DNA of 64,000 bases, from the NCBI GenBank assembly GCA_963662175.1, contig OY759222.1:5562713-5626712 (forward strand), read 5' to 3'. Positions 1 to 11,700 of the stretch are shown piece after piece; positions within the stretch are counted from its first letter, which is position 1; the number at the start of each line of letters is the position of its first letter. The translations under genes were made by a program, and so were the position numbers. The notes below the pieces were generated by a model. That model did no database searches and was not told the DNA's origin. It saw only the letters and a list, made by a program, of their open reading frames with translations. The stretch is from Aradus depressus (Eukaryota; Arthropoda; Insecta; Hemiptera; Aradidae).

Positions 1-480
1 TCAAGATCGGGGTAATCTTGTGTGGTTCAGTCGACTCAAAACGAAGAGAAAAGTTGGAGCTGGAATACATGGGAGGACAGTCAAGGGAGATAGTATATCC
101 CTAGATTTGTATCCCACTGTGTTCCAAGCTGAAGTGTATGCCATCCTCGGGTGTGCCTGGCTCAACAAGAGACGAAACATGAGGGGAGGGCGAATCTTAA
201 TAATACTGTCTGACAGCCAAGCAGGATGACACTGGAGTCCATGGTAGACCAAAACAGAGCAGAGTTATGATGGGAATGTAAGGGAATTGAGGAGCTGATC
301 GACTAGCCAGATCAGGAACTGACAGAGGGCCCAGAACCCTTCTGCGGAACCTCTAAGAGCACCGCAAGGGAGGCAATAAAAAGCTGACTGACCAGGAATC
401 CTGGACTTGAAGAAACAAAGCTGCATCAACAAATACAGGACACCCAATAGACCTACTCCGTGGCAACTTCAGTCCTTGTT
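1..480 (+). mobile_element. Non-LTR retrotransposon relic (RNase H domain)
   Basis: Frame +2 from about base 20 reads an RNase H-like segment: GAGIHG, then QAEVYAI, then ILSDSQAG. In non-LTR (Jockey/LOA-type) ORF2 proteins this matches the strand after the first catalytic Asp, the catalytic Glu helix and the DSQA Asp. The usual leading TDGS motif is degraded. Past base 230 the frame breaks; further broken pieces resemble the ORF2 tail (GPEPFCG then KSTAREAIKS at about 327-378). The element enters from the left edge and is not functional. Confidence 0.7.
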
Positions 481-744
481 TAAAAATAAAAAAAATAATT
501 AATTTAAAAATAAATTAACGTAAAAAGAAGAGTGCTCTAGTTAGATTCCTTGTCATCAATGCTGATTCTAATCAAGAATAAAAACAATAATCCAAACATT
601 GCTCCAGAAAATAGAAGAGTGGATACATTCTTTTAAAAGAACCTGGAGACCATCTCCGAAAATGTTGATTGTTTAATGGAACAAGAAAAACAAAATAATA
701 TTGCATGCCCATTGTGCAAGTGTGATTTCCAAATAATCAGTTAT
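481..744. other. AT-rich spacer, no feature recognised
   Basis: No coding signature or clear repeat was seen here. It separates the RNase H relic from the first modular repeat. Confidence 0.4.
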
Positions 745-1378
745 ACTTCTCCAGCTATACGAAATATAGGGGAATTTATGTAATCGATCAAAAATTCGAT
801 GCTAAGTTTTCAACGGAATTTCAAGTTTTCCAACTTACTGATTCCAAAAGTGAAAAAAAAAAGAAATGTCTATGTGTTCATCTGTGAACATGATATCTCT
901 AGAATGAATGTTCGACTGAAAATTTTATATTTTTTTTCAGAACCTACGGATTTTCCGCCAAATCGGCAAAATAGAAGGGGGGGGGGGGACGCTTAACACA
1001 AAAACTCACATAACTACCGTTGTAATGCTTGTATTGACACAAAATTTCCTATGTGAATTTAAAGCCCTATAAGGACATATTAATTGTCAGCGAATCAGCA
1101 GAAGAGAAGGGGAAGGGATCAGAGATGGCTCAACTCAAAAATTTCAATAATATAATGAATTTATTGACATAAAAATTTTAAATTCACACCCCCATAAGGA
1201 TGGCATCTATTAATGTTCAGCGAAATCGATTGAAGGAAAGATCGACCAGAGAAGGGGGCTCCATTCAAATACTCGATGTATCGACACACAATTTAGTAAG
1301 CGGATTCTGAAGCCACTATATTGATTAATTCGTCCTGGGGAAGTATTTACCCGATGATTCACCGACTATTTTTTTTTG
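745..1378 (+). repeat. Modular repeat family H, copy 1
   Basis: Starts with the family 5' hairpin (CCAGCTATACGAA, then ATAGGGGAA), passes through internal modules of the type TAATAACTGCCGTTGTAATG, and ends at GGGGAAGTATTTACC followed by the subterminal palindrome GATGATTCACCG. It holds a 12-G run at 977-988. No coding capacity. Confidence 0.75.
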
Positions 1379-1498
1379 ACAGTTTTAGCTTCAAGTTTAC
1401 ATAATAATATTTATTATATTTCTTTTATAAACATTTAAGTTAAAGCATCCTCTTAAATCAAAAGGCTACAGGAAAAAAATAAAAATAATAGTACATAC

Positions 1499-2217
1499 TT
1501 GTAAACACTGAAAAAGTTAGATGTAACGTTTGGAGTTCTTTGCTTCTTGATGAAGTCATTTATCTCTTTAAATCTTAATCTGAGGTAGAAAGCCAAACAA
1601 ATGAATTGTACCTCAGACGCAAAGGAAATCATATTGTTGACAGTCAACCAAAAATTTCTAACAAATGACCATAATTCTGGCGAAAAAACTAGATACAATA
1701 AATTGACAGGGAGAGAAAGTACAAGAAAATATGCAATGAGTATCCGAGTAACTCTCCAATCTATTCGCGAATCGTGAACAACAACAGAGTTGAGGATGAA
1801 ATCAGTTTCGTAGAGTTCGGAAAAAAATTTAGGTAAATCTTTACAGATGAGTGTAAGACTGATTATTTGAACACCAAGAGTCATAAACGCGGCTATCAGT
1901 GGGTTGACCATTTTCATGGCGACCAACTGAACTGTCGTCTGATTATGGATAAATTTGACATAATCGCTAACGTTGGGCGATATGTCAACCGCGACAAGTG
2001 AAGTGGACGAAGTCTTTGTTTCAACGGAAGCGAAATAGGGCGTTGAAATCCCATGAACGACTGTTATCACTGCCAGAACTGTACTATAGACAACAGCGGG
2101 CCAGTCTTTCCTTAGACGACCGTGCGGTTTGAACTTCAACCGAAGAGGCATCGTTCCGAGCACTTTGGACAGATAGAATAAAGGTTGGAAAGCGACATAC
2201 ACTGAAGTACTGTCCAT
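1499..2217 (-). CDS. Gustatory receptor, N-terminal coding exon
   Basis: About 239 codons of an insect chemoreceptor of the gustatory receptor (Gr) family, a seven-transmembrane ligand-gated cation channel of taste neurons. The first ATG in the open frame is at 2217; the frame stays open a little further upstream but without an ATG. The start MDSTSVYVAFQPLFYLSKVLG is typical of Grs, whose N-terminus runs into PLFYLSKVLG. Hydrophobic segments follow at roughly residues 40-60, 100-125, 160-190 and 205-225. The segment FICLAFYLRLRFKEINDFI resembles the Gr signature after the fourth membrane helix. The exon ends at a donor (CAA|GTATGT, phase 2) at 1499/1498. The remaining helices and the C-terminal TYhhhhhQF motif must lie at lower coordinates; I found none in bases 1-1450, so they are probably outside the window. 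The subfamily cannot be assigned. Confidence 0.85.
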
Positions 2218-2483
2218 ATTGAAATGAGCCTCCTTCGTAGAAACCAACCAAGTTAGCTACATTGATCGACATGCCAATTTTCACCAATTTTCCCTTATTT
2301 TCACAACCCTAATAAGGCTTCTCATTGTTATTTATTTATTATTTTTTGTGTAAGGAAAATGTAGAATCTAACTAGCTTTTTAGATTTCACCTTGACACGA
2401 ATGGAAATTCTAGACTATTGCAGTTTATATAAAATAAAATCAAAAATTTTGAAAACCCCTGATTAATAAACTAATTTTAAAAA

Positions 2484-2740
2484 ATGAATCACCGACAATG
2501 TACTTCCCCAGAACTAATGAATCAATCAACATTAAACCAGTCGACAGTTTGCGCTAATATTCAGCAGTTAACTTACATAGGGGCTCCTAAACTCTCAAAT
2601 TAATTTTTACGTTATTACGTTTAGTTATTACGGTTTTAGAAATGAGCCCCCCTCTCTTTATATGCGGATATCGCTGAAATAGGACAGGTTATGTCCTCAT
2701 TGGGTTTCGACTTCTAATATGAAATTTAATGTGTAGCTGT
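2484..2740 (-). repeat. Modular repeat family H, copy 2 (partial, minus)
   Basis: Begins with GAATCACCGACAATG and TACTTCCCCAG, the reverse complement of the family 3' end, and runs into one internal module. It matches the copy at 15798-16212 closely, including the phrase TATGCGGATATCGCTGAAAT. Confidence 0.7.
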
Positions 2741-2877
2741 GAAACTTATGCAAATACAATATTTCGAGCGATTACAATTATAATTGTTACATCTTCACAT
2801 TCAACTCAGAAGTTACAATATGTTAATTTTCACAGAACACCGACCGCAAAAATCATCTATGATATAATTACGATGAA

Positions 2878-3033
2878 GTCCGGGCATGAGTCACAATAAC
2901 CAACCATATAATAGGAATCCCTAAAGTTTCTTAGGATAGAGGTCTTTAACGAGTACCTGAAGTCAAAAAGGCTCACAGCTTAACGTTTCATCCGTGCTCA
3001 CTTCTTTTTTAACCTCCAGATAAAAAACCTAAG
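2878..3033 (-). repeat. Degraded SINE fragments
   Basis: Short blocks of the window's tRNA-SINE survive: CCGGGCATGAGTCAC (+) at about 2881-2895 and a minus-strand piece at 2935-3033 with GGTCTTTAACGAGTACCTGA and AACCTCCAGATAAAA. The tRNA head is missing. Confidence 0.5.
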
Positions 3034-3690
3034 AGTCGGATTTACCTTTAAATATTATTTTCATATGTGAAATTTGAAAACGTGTAAATGGCATTTTTTT
3101 TTTTTTTTCTGTTTCATATACAGACAATATTTTGTTTTTATTTTCTTGTTAGAGATCCTCCACAGATATCCTCCTATAAAGTCTGTCCAATCCACTTTTT
3201 AATGTTTTCATTACTAAAATCATTATTTTTTATTACTTATATAGTTTATATTTTCATGTATTAATTTTTATTATTTTATGTTTTCTTTTTCTATATATCA
3301 CCATACACTGTGACCTGAGGAACGTAAGAACAAACGAAATATCGTCGAGAAGAAGACAATTCTGGAAGAATTATAAGGAATATACAATACATATATTATT
3401 AATTAATTATGATTTCAATTAAATTAAATCTCTATTTATTATTTTTCTAGTATTCATTTATTAATTTCTTTTATTTTTTACTTGTATTGTTATTACTAGT
3501 CACATGTGTATCTGACTCTTAAGAGTTAAAATCTGTTTATGTATCTAATTCTCTTCATTTTTATGATCTATTCTATTATCATGTTATTGTTTAATGGAAA
3601 TAAAAATTGTTATTATTATTACAAAGATTACAACACATTTGTTCCATTAAATTCTCCACCTAATTTTATTTAATAACATGACAAGATGAC
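3034..3690. other. AT-rich spacer with a possible hammerhead-like relic
   Basis: Mostly poly-T and ATT-rich sequence. Around 3313-3345 there is ACCTGAGGAACG followed by CGAAATATCGTC, which loosely recalls the hammerhead-like cores of the foldback elements. No gene was seen. Confidence 0.3.
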
Positions 3691-3699
3691 AGCCATTAT

Positions 3700-3965
3700 T
3701 TCTTGTATTATTAACCGCCGACGCAAAAAGAGGGGTGTTATAAGTTGCAAGCCTTTGTCTGTGTCTGTCTGTGGCATCGTAGCCCCAAGACGGCTGAACC
3801 GATTTCAAAGCGTTTTTTCCTTTCAAAAGCTGGTATTTGCGAGATGTTTCTTAGCCATGTTTGATGGAAATCGGGTATGCCATCTCCAAGATCTTATCCG
3901 AACTGGCTTCATGTAAAAAAAAAATCAAAATAGTTTTTCTATGAGGGAAGCCTAACCTAAATTAA
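3700..3965 (+). repeat. Interspersed repeat of unknown class
   Basis: Carries GCATCGTAGCCCCAAGACGG then CTGAACCGATTTC, a phrase I associate with interspersed repeats of insect genomes. It ends near GCCTAACCTAAATT. It has an open frame but no recognisable protein. Confidence 0.35.
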
Positions 3966-4120
3966 TGCTTAGAAAGAGCGTTTGTAATTTGTTCATTGGA
4001 TTTTTCCACTGAATCCCTTTTATGGTCGGTTACCAGTCAATGCTCTCAGTTTCAAATCATTCATTGTGAGGTGTTCATTGAATTAGTTAGTGGTCACATA
4101 TTTTAAGTAAAACTTACACC

Positions 4121-4513
4121 ATGTCGACAAAAAGGAAACGAGTAGTGTCATTAAAAGATAAAATGTCAATTATTACGCGGCTGAAGAAAGATGAAACGGG
4201 TCAGGCATTAGCTATCAAGTTCGGTGTTGGTAAATCAACGATAACGGGAATAAAAAGTAATTCTGATTCAATCACTAGGTATGCTAATCTTGACTAGTCT
4301 CTCTTAATCGTGGAATAAGCTACTGAAACCATCTAAAGATGAAAACCAAATCGACGAGCCTGACAATGAACCCGCTAAAATGTTGGAGGCGTTGAGCAAC
4401 GTTGTTTTCACTGATTGTCATGAAGAGAACATGAATGAGTGGCTACTTGTGGTCAGTGACGATCCAGGGTATCAGATGCTAACAGACGACGAAATTGTCC
4501 CCACACAACATTA
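4121..4513 (+). pseudogene. Tigger/pogo-like transposase, internally deleted
   Basis: An ATG at 4121 opens MSTKRKRVVSLKDKMSII and then the CENP-B-type helix-turn-helix (ALAIKFGVGKSTITGIK), the DNA-binding N-terminus of pogo/Tigger transposases. About 50 codons later the frame breaks with stops, and the sequence resumes with a transposase C-terminal tail (KLLKPSKDENQIDEPDNEP; later NEWLLVVSDDPGYQMLTDDE) ending at a TAG near 4513. The whole catalytic DDE region is missing. It is a transposon relic, not a host gene. Confidence 0.65.
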
Positions 4514-4559
4514 GTTCAGATAAACGACGCTCTACTGTATGTGATTTCAGGAAGGTTTT

Positions 4560-4945
4560 CAGCATGCATCTCAAAAACAGTACGACCTACAAAACATTGT
4601 ATTTGAGTCTTTTCTACAACTATTACTTGGAAAGAATTTTAAATAGATCATAAACATGAGTGGTATCTTGTATTATGTAGTTAGGCCCCGGAGTAAACTG
4701 GGCTCAAACTTCGGTCAATATCTAACCAGATCTAAGTTACCACAATCATTCCAAAAAGTTCATAGATACAATCGTCTTGCGGTAGAACGCTGACAACGTT
4801 CCAATTACACTTTCCCAGACACATCATGGCGAAAATTGTCAGAGAAAAACCTCTAATGTAGTCAAGAGACCTTGAACGTAAAAATTCGATCTCAGATTTT
4901 CACACGATTGCAATACTTCCTCTTATACTATAGGTATAAGGGGTA
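4560..4945 (+). repeat. Repeat family B copy
   Basis: Shares TTTTCTACAACTATTACTTGG, the following region CATAAACATGAG, the phrase TACAATCGTCTTGCGGTAGA and the end AATACTTCCTCTTATACTAT with copies at 19520-20310 and 24825-25380. Class unknown; the end can form a small hairpin (ATACTATAGGTATAAGG). Confidence 0.5.
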
Positions 4946-5765
4946 AAAATGAGTGGGGGGGAGGATAAAAATAAAATACAAAATAAAAAGGAAAAATGTA
5001 TGTATTCAGAAAGTATACATCAGAACAAAGTGCACAAACTCACTTTCTCAAAATATTTTCTTTCTCACACTCACTGCTAAATAAGTGTATCTTTTGAAAT
5101 ACAAATATACAGATAATTTACAAAAAAAAAATATTAAAAAAAATTAAAAACAAAAAAAAAATTTACTATATAGTTTCATCAATTTAAAGTTAAAGCAGTC
5201 TATCAAAAACCTATTTGGGAGATTTTAGCGCTTCTCAACCGATTTTTATAATAATTTTGATTCCTGTTCAAATTATTAAATCCAATTTCATGAAATTTTA
5301 TTTGGAGATATTTAGAAATTGACAGAAAAAGTATTTAAAGTGAAAAATCTGTTTCAAATATTAGAATATATATCATTTCAAATGTGAGGAGTTTTAAAAT
5401 AAAAATGGTTAAGAGGCACTGCGTCAAAAATGTTATGAACATTAACTGATATATATATGAAACAAGCATAAATAGTGTAATAAAAAAAATATATACGAAC
5501 ACACTAAAAAAATTCAAAATCAAACTATTCCATACTTGCACAAACTGGGGCTTCAAACCATACGTCATAAGTTTATTAAATACCTATCAGAATACTCCAT
5601 AATATATTTATACATATATAAAATGGTACATTTAAATTTTAGCATTAGCCCTGACCGATATCATACATATTATACTTAAGTATATAGGTTGAAAAACATT
5701 CACTCGGTTATTTCTAAGGGGAAAAAGTTTTTTTATTTTTTTTTTTTGTTCTTCCATTTTTTATT
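4946..5765. other. AT-rich spacer downstream of the nucleoplasmin-like gene
   Basis: Low-complexity AT-rich DNA with A-runs. No coding signature was found on either strand. Confidence 0.4.
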
Positions 5766-8700
5766 TTTATTTGTAGGTTGCCCTTAGGATGAGCTGCTTA
5801 CTTCTGAAAAATAAATAAATAAATAAGAATTACATAATGATGAGGAAAAATATAAGATACGTGATTAAATGTTCAATACTGAAACGATCCTTTATGTCCT
5901 CAGTTATACGAAGATATTCATCAGATTTACGATATGGTTTCGACCGATAAATATTCAAAATACAGTAGAGTCCCGCTAATCCGGACTAGATGGGACCGGA
6001 TCCTGCCCGGATCACCGAAAGTCCGGATTAAACGGAATTTGCTGTAAAATGCACATGATAAATATTTTAAAATATATTTTTTTTAATATTAGCGTAAATA
6101 TTTAGCGCGCCGTCTTCTTTGTCGGCACTTTTTCATCACACCCTCTCTTTGAATTATTTTCATACTTACCCTTAAGCTAAATTAAATTTTAATGAGTTTT
6201 TTAAAAAAAATCCCTTCCGGATTAACCGGATGTCTGGATAATCGGTGTCCGGATTAGCGGGACTCTACAGTGCAGAATTAAAAAAAAAAAGTTATACGAA
6301 GTATAGGGGAAGTTATGTAATCGATCCTAAATTTGATGCGGAGTTTTGAACGAAACTCCATGTATCCCGCTCCTGATTCCAAAAAAAATCTGTGAACACG
6401 ATCGACACGAAATTGTATACGTGTTGTATCCAGAACGAAACCTCTAATAAGAGTCCTTCTAATGAATGTTAATGACCCAAAATTTCATACGTGTATTCAA
6501 AGCTCTCAAAGGATGGTACCCATTAATTTTCAGTGGAATTAACCGTATGGGACGGGGGAATCAAAGGGACTCAACTAAAACAATTGAATAACAGCCGATG
6601 TAATGAATGTATCGACACGAAATTTGAAATGTGTATCCAGAAACCTCTAAGGACGACATTTATATTTTCAGTCATATCGGCCAAAGGTAAGGAGAGGATT
6701 AACATTCAAACTACAATAACTGCCGTTGTAATGAAGTTATTATTGACATGAAATTTCATATGTAAATTCTAGGCCGAGGGAGGCAAGAGGGGATTCAACT
6801 AAAAAAACTTAATAATTAATTACCAATGTAATGTATTTATCGACACAAAATTTAATATGAGGAATCAGAAGTTCCTTAAGTCAACTATTGATTATAACCC
6901 AAACGGTCGACCGGTTCTGGAGGGAGAGCGAAAAATTAATTATTGTCGGTGATTCAGACTTTTTTATACTTCCCCAGCTCTACGAAGTATCGGTCAATAA
7001 TCCAATGCAGAGATTTCAACTGAATTGAACACGATAACTCCCGATATAGTGAATGTACCGAGACGAAATATTATATGTGAGTGCAGAACCCTCTAACGAC
7101 GAAACCTATTGATTTTTAGCCAAATTGGCCAAAGGGAAGGGAGGGATTAGGGGGGAGGCTTAACATAAAAACTAATAACTGCCGATAGAATGAATGCATC
7201 GTCACAAAATTTTATATGTGTGACCAAAACACCATAAGGACAAAACCTATAGATTTTCAGTAAAAACTGTCAAAGGGGAGAAGCTTAAATGAATAAAACA
7301 AACTTACTTTTGAAATATTGTCTATTCAACTAAAGATATAAATATATATATAACTACCGGTTTCGGCTTTATACCATCGTCAGGTCTAATTATGAACAGA
7401 CCTGACGATGGTATAAAGCCGAAACCGGTAGTTATATATATATTTATATCTTTAGTGGAATAGACAATATTTCAAAAATAAGTTTGTTTTATTCATTTAT
7501 TACAAGTTTCCACAATATGTCCGCGTTCCTCAACTTAGGAGAAGCTTAACGCAAAAACTCTAATTACTGCTGTAATGAATTTATCGACGCGTAATTTCAT
7601 ATGTGAATTCAAGATCCCTTAAAGACGACGCTTATTAATTTTCAGCAGAATCGACAGAAGGGAAGGGAGGATCAGAGGGTGGCTCAACCCCCCCCCCCCC
7701 CCCCCCACAAACAATAGCCGATCTAACGAATGTATCGACATATTTAATATCATATTTGAAGTTAAAACCCTATGTGGACATAACCTGTCAAATTTCAGCG
7801 ATATCGACAGAAGGGAAGAGGAGGTTCCGAGTAGGGGGCTCAATGCAAAAACCCTAATAACTGCCGATATAATGAATTTATTGACACAACATTTAGTATG
7901 AGGATTTAGGAGCCACTATATAAGACAGCTGTTGAATATTAGCGCAAACTGTCGACTGGTTTTGGAGGGGGACGAAAAGTTAATTAATTCGTTCTGAGAA
8001 AGTACCGGTGATTCAGACTTTTTTTTGCAGACAGGACTGTACAATCTATAGGTTATGGACTAACAATGTATAATAAGTCATATATTCATATTCATATGTA
8101 ATAGAAATAAATAAATAAATACAAAAAATGTATTTACCTCGTCTACTTTAGGTTTCTTCCCTTTATTTTTTGTTGAATTTGCCTGGGATAGTTTTCTTTT
8201 TTTTTCTTCCACCTGAAAAAATGATAAAAATTCAAAATTAATACATTGAACATTTATACAAGTTTAGAAAATTTCTGGTTAATTTATTTGTGACTTAGGC
8301 CAGGGCTTCAACACCAAGGTCATTACGCCTACTAACAGTGTACTGTATTAACGCTCTAGTGAGCATGAGGCTCGCCTCTACTATGCGAGTCCTCAATCTT
8401 ATCTAACTAGGTTTAGGAACGTTGAACGAGTACAATACACACGTTCAAGACCGTCATTTAACATCATCTCCGAAGGACGGTCCTCGGCCGGGTTCAAACC
8501 CACGATCTTGAGCACAATAGGCAAGCATGCTACCCCATTGCTATAGCCTAAAAAATTATTGTGCTGTAATGCGTTTATAAAGCTGTGCAAGTCGGAAAAA
8601 GTTCAACTAAATGTTCGCTAGTGTTACAGGGAAGAATTCCTTTTTCGTCTCGTAATATTCAGGAGTGATACATTTCATCTCTAAATCTGACGAAGTATTG

Positions 8701-11700
8701 ATAATCTTGAGTCTAGTTGTGACTGGATCAATAATCCACACTACAGTCAGTAACTCTATCCATTGTTTTCAAATATGATTTAATCAAGCCTATAAGTATT
8801 CATGCATTATCATTGGTCAGATTTAACTGAACTCGAACGTCTCCAAGTGATAACCTGATCTAAAATGACCTTTCAGATGAATAACAACATTTAAATAACT
8901 TAGCATGAAGACGACTATTTGTAAACACAAAACAACCCAAGAAGGAAATTAAAATGAAAATATACAGATTTGAAGCGAGACTCGAGAAAAAAATTGATTC
9001 TAAAAGGAAAAATAAGTATGTTCGAATATTAAAGGTTACAAAATAATACTTGGGGCTATTCTAGATCAACAATGAATAAATGAAATGTAACACTAGTATA
9101 AATGATTCAGTTATTATGAATCATGCCTATATCTCATAGCGCCTACTACCAGAGCGCTGTTTCTTCGCTCTGGTGGACATGGGCCCGACTCAACTATGGC
9201 AGTCCTACATTTTATTCACCTAGGGTAGCTTAACGTCCTATCTGAAGGACCGCCAGCTCAAACGTTTTCACTTCCCAAATATAAAACCTAAGGGCCTCAA
9301 CCGAGTTTCGAACCCGCAATTTCGAGCTCAGACGCAAGCACGCTAGTTCTGAGCTACCCAGCGTCCTCCCCCCTGTTAGCAACCAATTTTACATTAAATT
9401 TTTCATTGTCTTTTTGGAAAAATATTTCTTACATTATTTCGTTCGGGGCTTTCTTCAATGTCTTCCAGATCCTCTTCGTCAAGTTCATCGTCCAAGTCTT
9501 CATCTTCGTCGTCCTCACCGACCAGCTCCCCTGCTGTACACATCAAAATGCACAATATTAGAAAACAGGAGAACCATACGAACAGCTAGCTACACATCGA
9601 AAATAATCTACACTAAAACCAAGTGTGTATTGCGCAGACAGCTTCTGTAAACAACTCAAGATTATTTCTATAATCAATACCTCATACTGGGAAAACCGTA
9701 CATTTAAAAAATTTTATTTCAACATTAATATAATCAAAATACGATTTTGACTTCCTCAACTATACGAAGTATAGGGAAGTTATGCAATCGGTCGAAAATT
9801 CGATTGAGAGTTTTCAACGGAATTTCATGTTTTCCAACCGCCTGATTCCAAAAATGAAAAAAAATTGTCTGTCTGTGTGTGTATGTGAACACGATAACTC
9901 CCGATAGAATGAATGAATTGACAAGAAATTCTACATGTGTATTCAGAACCCTCTATGGATGACACATATCGATGTTCAGCCAAATCGGCCAAAGGGGAGA
10001 GGGGGATTAAAGGGGAGACTTAACATAAAAACTCTAATAACTGCCGTTGTAATGAATGTATTGACACGAAATGTCATATGTATTCATTCAAAATATCATA
10101 AAGATGGCAGAGAAGAGGGGCTCGACTTGCATACCATAATAACTACCGATGTAATGAATGTATCGGCACAAAATTTAGTATGAGAATTCGGAAGCCACGA
10201 TGTAAGTCAAATATTAAGTTTTAGACAAAACGGTCAATTGTGGCTTTGGAGGGAGCGCGAAAACGTAATTAATTGTTGCTGGGGAAGTACATAACTTTAG
10301 ATAATCTCAAGTAACCTGAGGACAATACAAGAGTTCTTTGTTTTTATTTATTTTATTAGTTTTCCAGTATATCGACACAGATCCCAGTAATGTCTTCGGA
10401 CCAGTCGCTAGATACGGAAGACGGAAAAAGCTAAATTCAGCGGGGACTTACTTGGTTGCTGTTCCTTCATAAGAGTCAGCAACCGTTCAACCATCTTGAG
10501 CGGCAACGAATCAAGCAACTTGAACATTTTTTGTTTTTAAAAAATAGTGCTTCTATCTGCGAAAAAAAAAAAGTGGGGATATAGATTCGAAACATGAAAT
10601 GTTCTTGGTAATTCATGAATATATCCGAGGCCCGTGCTTGAAAACTGGGCACTTTGCCGCTGGCCCGCATTCGAAATCCTAGGGCATAATACGACTCGCA
10701 AGTGTAAAACGTGTTTTCCGATCCCTGGTTTAGAGCTGTGTGCAGCTCAAAGTTAAAGAAAACACACTATAATTTCGCCCACATCCCGGTGGTCCTAATG
10801 TTTCTTGTTAACGGAGAAAATTTGAAAAAAGTTTTTGGAAATTACAGCGAGTGAGCCCCAAAATACAGTTGTAGTTTTGGAAGGTGTTAGCGTTGCAACT
10901 TACTTCCAATAGTGTGGTTGCCAAGGAGATGAACAGGTCCGGAGCCCTTCACCAGATGGAAGGTGACCGGAGGATCTGGGAAGAGAAGATCTAAGACTGC
11001 CTGAGAGGAAGACCCTCCGCCTTTCATAACAGCTATGGGGAACTTAACATCAGACTTGAACCCCATCGCTTCCACCTCCACCACATTCACGTCACCATCC
11101 TTAGCTTCTGCTCCAAGCACTATCTGAAAAATAATATAAAAATTGAATTTAATACAATCTTTCAATTGCTATCTAAATAAGTTAAGTCACTAAGAAATTA
11201 CTGACAACTCAGAATAATGTTGGATCGTCAAAGACTTTCAGACGCAAATTACCCTTATATACATTTAACATCATAGATATCAGTAATCAACTGGACATAA
11301 ATTTTACTTAGTTATTGTGGTCATGTCCGGTCTTAACTCAAGAGATCATATCACCTACTACCAGAGCGCTATTTTGTCACTCTGGTGGAAATGAGCCCGA
11401 CTCTACAGTCGGAGTCCGTAATTTTGACATCCTAGGTTTATTCCCTTAGGGTAGGAGATTTTAATGAATGGCTCGGGACCATCCCTTAGGCGTGCTCAAG
11501 GATTTTTCAACTCTCAGATAAAAACCTAAGGGTTTCAGCAGGGATTTTGAGCTCAGTAGGGTAGCTTCACCTGAGCTACCGGCGCCTTCTAAGGAAACTA
11601 TATCTAGAGGACGCCGCAAGCTCAGAGATAGCTTACATGTCTACTTTGCGACATTACGTGACCGCCTCGAGGTTGTGCGACATAAGGGTACTCGTTACAG

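Noticed and set aside
2215..2247. Gustatory receptor start ten residues upstream of the ATG at 2217
   Set aside because: The upstream codon is TTG, not ATG; MDSTSVYVAFQPLFYLSK fits the family start.
7619..7843. 74-codon minus-strand frame
   Set aside because: Crosses a poly-C run inside repeat H; low-complexity chance frame.
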